Assembly (NCBI GenBank): GCA_036925085.1
Contig: JAUPFP010000006.1
Location: 3,871,131 to 3,935,130 of the forward strand
Length of the DNA stretch: 64,000 nucleotides
DNA from: Brachycybe producta
Lineage: Eukaryota > Arthropoda > Diplopoda > Playtdesmida > Andrognathidae
Direction of reading: 5' to 3'
The notes under the pieces are model-generated. The model was not told where the DNA came from. It made no database searches and worked only from the letters and a program-made list of their open reading frames with translations. Below are positions 62,975 through 64,000 of the stretch, piece after piece. Every line of letters starts with the position of its first letter. Position 1 is the stretch's first letter. The position numbers and the translations under genes were made by a program.

Positions 62975-64000
62975 CTGATAAGAGAAATACATTAATTTTT
63001 TTAATGATAATACAATAGTTGCAAACTTTTTTATGATTTTATCAAACATAATTGTTTCATATCGTTTTGCTGGCGATTGTTATGGTAAACTTCAAAAAAA
63101 GAATGGAAGCAATGGCAGCATTTTTACAAAATAAAAATATTACGGCATGTGCCAACAGTACCATGCACAGGGGCTCCCGAGGTTTAGGGGGCCCCGCCCG
63201 CCACACAAATAAATCACTTTGACTTCCCATATTTATTTTGTGATAATATTATATTTCATTATTTTTGTTTTTTTGTAAAATCTTATCCCAAACTAAACTA
63301 GAAATTCCCAAATCGAATCTCTGTCTATTCATTTATTGTACCCTATATATGCTGCTGGGGGGGGGGGGCGCTGGTAGGCTGGCATTAGGTGGAGTCCAAC
63401 AGTCCATGCGTATAAATTAATGGCAACCTTCGCTTTTGGTAAACCGGAATTACTACATAATTATTTGCAGACGGTACCGTTAGCCTGAGTATTGCAGCGG
63501 GAATATCTTAGTGGTGCTCACAAAAGAAATCTAAATAAACAAAAAAGCAGCAAAGAACGTCCAGAAGACATTTCTTAAAGCACTAGAACAGTTGTTAAGC
63601 ATAAGCAATGTCAATGACAATAACCAGGATGCAATGTTTGAAGTTGATGTTTATGTACGATTCAACTTCTAAGGGTTCAGGTTCCCCCAGGTTCTATTGG
63701 GCACAGAGCCTCCATATTCTACTGTGCCCAGGGCCCCCAAAAGTGTTAATCTGGGCCTAGATGTTTCTATTTCTAATCTCAGAATGTCCTCCTTTGTTGC
63801 AACAAAACGCAACATGTGGGAACTGTCATTTAGATGTTTCCGATCTGGTATGGACGGTTTCTACTAGTCGCATCTTATTGAATAGATTATTTCCGAAATG
63901 AATTTGGTACTTCATAAATGGAGCAACTAGCAGCAGGGGTGGACTTAGGTAATACGGCGCACTGTGAGAGGCCAAATTTGAACTCCCCCCCCCCTTAAAT
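62975..64000. other. Decayed transposon debris
   Basis: GGGGCTCCCGAGGTTTAGGG near 63170 and CCCAGGGCCCCCAAAAGTG near 63728 look like the ends of an old DNA transposon of about 570 bp. G-runs and C-runs occur at 63356-63369 and 63985-63995. No upstream exon of the preceding gene could be found. Confidence 0.4.

Overview
This is an AT-rich animal nuclear genome segment. Genes are split by mostly short spliceosomal introns (58 reconstructed) and separated by dense miniature inverted-repeat elements. The protein set (SEC23, OSGEP/KAE1, CHP1, a DMAC1-like protein, an EPHX3/4-type epoxide hydrolase, an SLC13 cotransporter, sphingosine-1-phosphate phosphatase, a CRAL-TRIO protein and a class A GPCR) indicates a metazoan. 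I cannot name the phylum with confidence from the sequence alone. Gene models were built by hand from splice sites, family conservation and phase bookkeeping; every complete model closes in frame.

Layout. 1-2046: repeats, including a Helitron-like copy. 2047-5291 (-): CRAL-TRIO lipid-binding protein, 7 exons. 5292-9348: no gene seen. 9349-10371 (+): intronless GPCR. 12274-20888 (-): SLC13 transporter, 14 exons, introns full of palindromic elements and a 31-bp tandem repeat. 20889-23781: no gene. 23782-30726 (-): complete LTR retrotransposon, 6945 bp, with indistinguishable 890-bp LTRs. 30727-35271: nested transposon debris and an 868-bp foldback element. 35272-36770 (+): OSGEP. 38006-41016 (-): epoxide hydrolase. 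42553-43892 (+): CHP1. 44309-49461 (-): SEC23, tail-to-tail with CHP1. 51076-52384 (-): unrecognised 141-aa protein, divergent from the DMAC1-like gene at 52542-53438 (+). 54827-56782 (-): sphingosine-1-phosphate phosphatase. 56783-61878: repeats. 61879-62974 (-): 3' part of an unrecognised Gly/Tyr-rich protein with a dibasic site. 62975-64000: decayed repeat.

The host genes are unrelated housekeeping and membrane genes and do not form a pathway. The most unusual system is the LTR element. It encodes Gag with a zinc knuckle and then, through a textbook -1 frameshift signal (slippery T TTA AAC, 6-nt spacer, 9-bp bulged stem), a second ORF of about 985 codons in the position of pol. That ORF shows no reverse transcriptase, RNase H or integrase, so the element looks young yet non-autonomous, with an unidentified Gag-X fusion product.

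Other points of note: an elevated share of GC-AG introns (5 of 58) with loose 5' splice sites; a substituted Na+-site motif in the SLC13 protein; a palindromic element family whose outer arms differ between copies while staying self-complementary; and a palindromic element carried inside Helitron-like copies.
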